Below, piece after piece: positions 63,750 through 64,000 of a stretch of 64,000 nucleotides of DNA. Location: NCBI RefSeq assembly GCF_900130025.1, contig NZ_FQXR01000005.1, forward strand, positions 62,001-126,000, written 5' to 3'. A program made the position numbers and the translations under genes. This stretch comes from Sporanaerobacter acetigenes DSM 13106. GTDB lineage: Bacteria > Bacillota > Clostridia > Tissierellales > Sporanaerobacteraceae. The notes under the pieces were generated by a model, which saw nothing but the letters and a program-made list of their open reading frames with translations, did no database searches and was not told the DNA's origin. How positions within the stretch are numbered: the first letter of the stretch is position 1; each line of letters opens with the position of its first letter.

Positions 63750-64000
63750 ATGTTTAAGTTAGGACCTTTAAAAAAGATGACAGATGAGGAAAAATATAGG
63801 TATATGCTTATACTTTTAAAAGGACAATTAAGTTCAGAACAAGATGAAATTGCCAATCTTTCGAATGCTTCTGCTATAGTTATGACTTGTGTAGATAAGT
63901 TGAATTGGGCAGGATTTTATATATTGAGAGGCAAAGAATTAGTTCTCGGGCCTTTTCAAGGACTTCCAGCTTGCAATAGAATTCAAATGGGAAAGGGAGT
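63750..64000 (+). CDS. Free methionine-(R)-sulfoxide reductase (GAF domain), truncated by window end
   Basis: The first 83 codons are in the window. They include LNWAGFYILRGKELVLGPFQGLPACNRI, split here as LNWAGFYILRG and LVLGPFQGLPAC, matching the GAF-fold fRMsr family that reduces free methionine-(R)-sulfoxide. C74 or so in PAC is one of the conserved cysteines. GAGGGGGAAATAAGAA precedes the ATG, 14 bases after the glycosyltransferase stop. The remainder lies past base 64000. Confidence 0.9.
   Translation, partial: MFKLGPLKKMTDEEKYRYMLILLKGQLSSEQDEIANLSNASAIVMTCVDKLNWAGFYILRGKELVLGPFQGLPACNRIQMGKG

Overview
The window is low-GC, almost wholly collinear (+ strand) chromosomal DNA of an anaerobic Gram-positive bacterium of the Clostridia/Tissierellia kind. 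The evidence is strong AGGAGG-type ribosome sites with many TTG/GTG starts, oxygen-independent ribonucleotide reductase (NrdD/NrdG), a ThiD2-ThiE fusion with ThiW, a YozG/DUF2975 pair, and ECF sigma factors paired with DUF4179 membrane proteins. I recognise no rRNA, tRNA, prophage, intact transposase or CRISPR array. The species cannot be named from the sequence alone.

Layout. 1-2600: end of a sensor kinase, a GlnL-type response regulator that seems to begin at an ATA codon, and an AGCS amino-acid/sodium symporter, an arrangement like glnK-glnL-glnT. 2600-7800: an alpha-L-fucosidase (- strand), a DUF2975/XRE pair behind a promoter overlapping a large inverted repeat, a small lipoprotein, a Fic protein and a HAD phosphatase. 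7970-24914: a defence island. A GmrSD/BrxU-like DUF262-DUF1524 gene interrupted by a nonsense codon is followed by a complete type I BREX operon (brxA, brxB, brxC, pglX, pglZ, brxL). An ATPase-TOPRIM gene pair, OLD/PARIS-like in design, is nested between pglX and pglZ. 25000-29800: PC4-like YdbC, a nitroreductase, an HD-domain protein, two small genes, and a sigma/DUF4179 pair. 29800-30307 holds no recognisable gene. 30308-36040: a dipeptide/oligopeptide ABC importer in the order permease-permease-ATPase-ATPase-binding protein. 36080-46000: mixed housekeeping and stress genes: DUF4349, DUF5694, peroxiredoxin, nitroreductase, RsgA with a leader-peptide/hairpin 5' region, two GNATs, an aldo/keto reductase, an iron alcohol dehydrogenase, a candidate small RNA, a polysaccharide deacetylase and YbjQ. 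45668-47465: a second, divergent sigma/DUF4179 pair. 47618-51444: a TPP riboswitch with a thiamine operon (thiD2-thiE, thiC, thiW, thiM). 51534-58655: LrgAB, a MATE exporter, a siderophore/corrinoid-type ABC importer, DegV and MsrA. 58689-64000: an FSA-type transaldolase (- strand), nrdDG behind three phased NrdR-like boxes, a glycosyltransferase, and the start of a free-methionine-(R)-sulfoxide reductase.

Two features cut across the genes. First, a 29-bp imperfect palindrome with a GGGGAC core occurs seven times, all between 3967 and 27509, so it surrounds the BREX region and is absent from the remaining 36 kb. In two genes it supplies the last six codons and the stop codon. Second, regulation is visible at several places: the TPP riboswitch, the NrdR boxes, the attenuator-like leader of rsgA, and inverted repeats at the DUF2975 and AGCS promoters.

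The best candidates for something new are the ATPase-TOPRIM pair inside BREX, the clustered palindromes that fuse onto gene ends, the rsgA leader, and the possible small RNA near 44.1 kb. Start codons below were moved from the longest open frame wherever a ribosome site clearly favoured an internal start.
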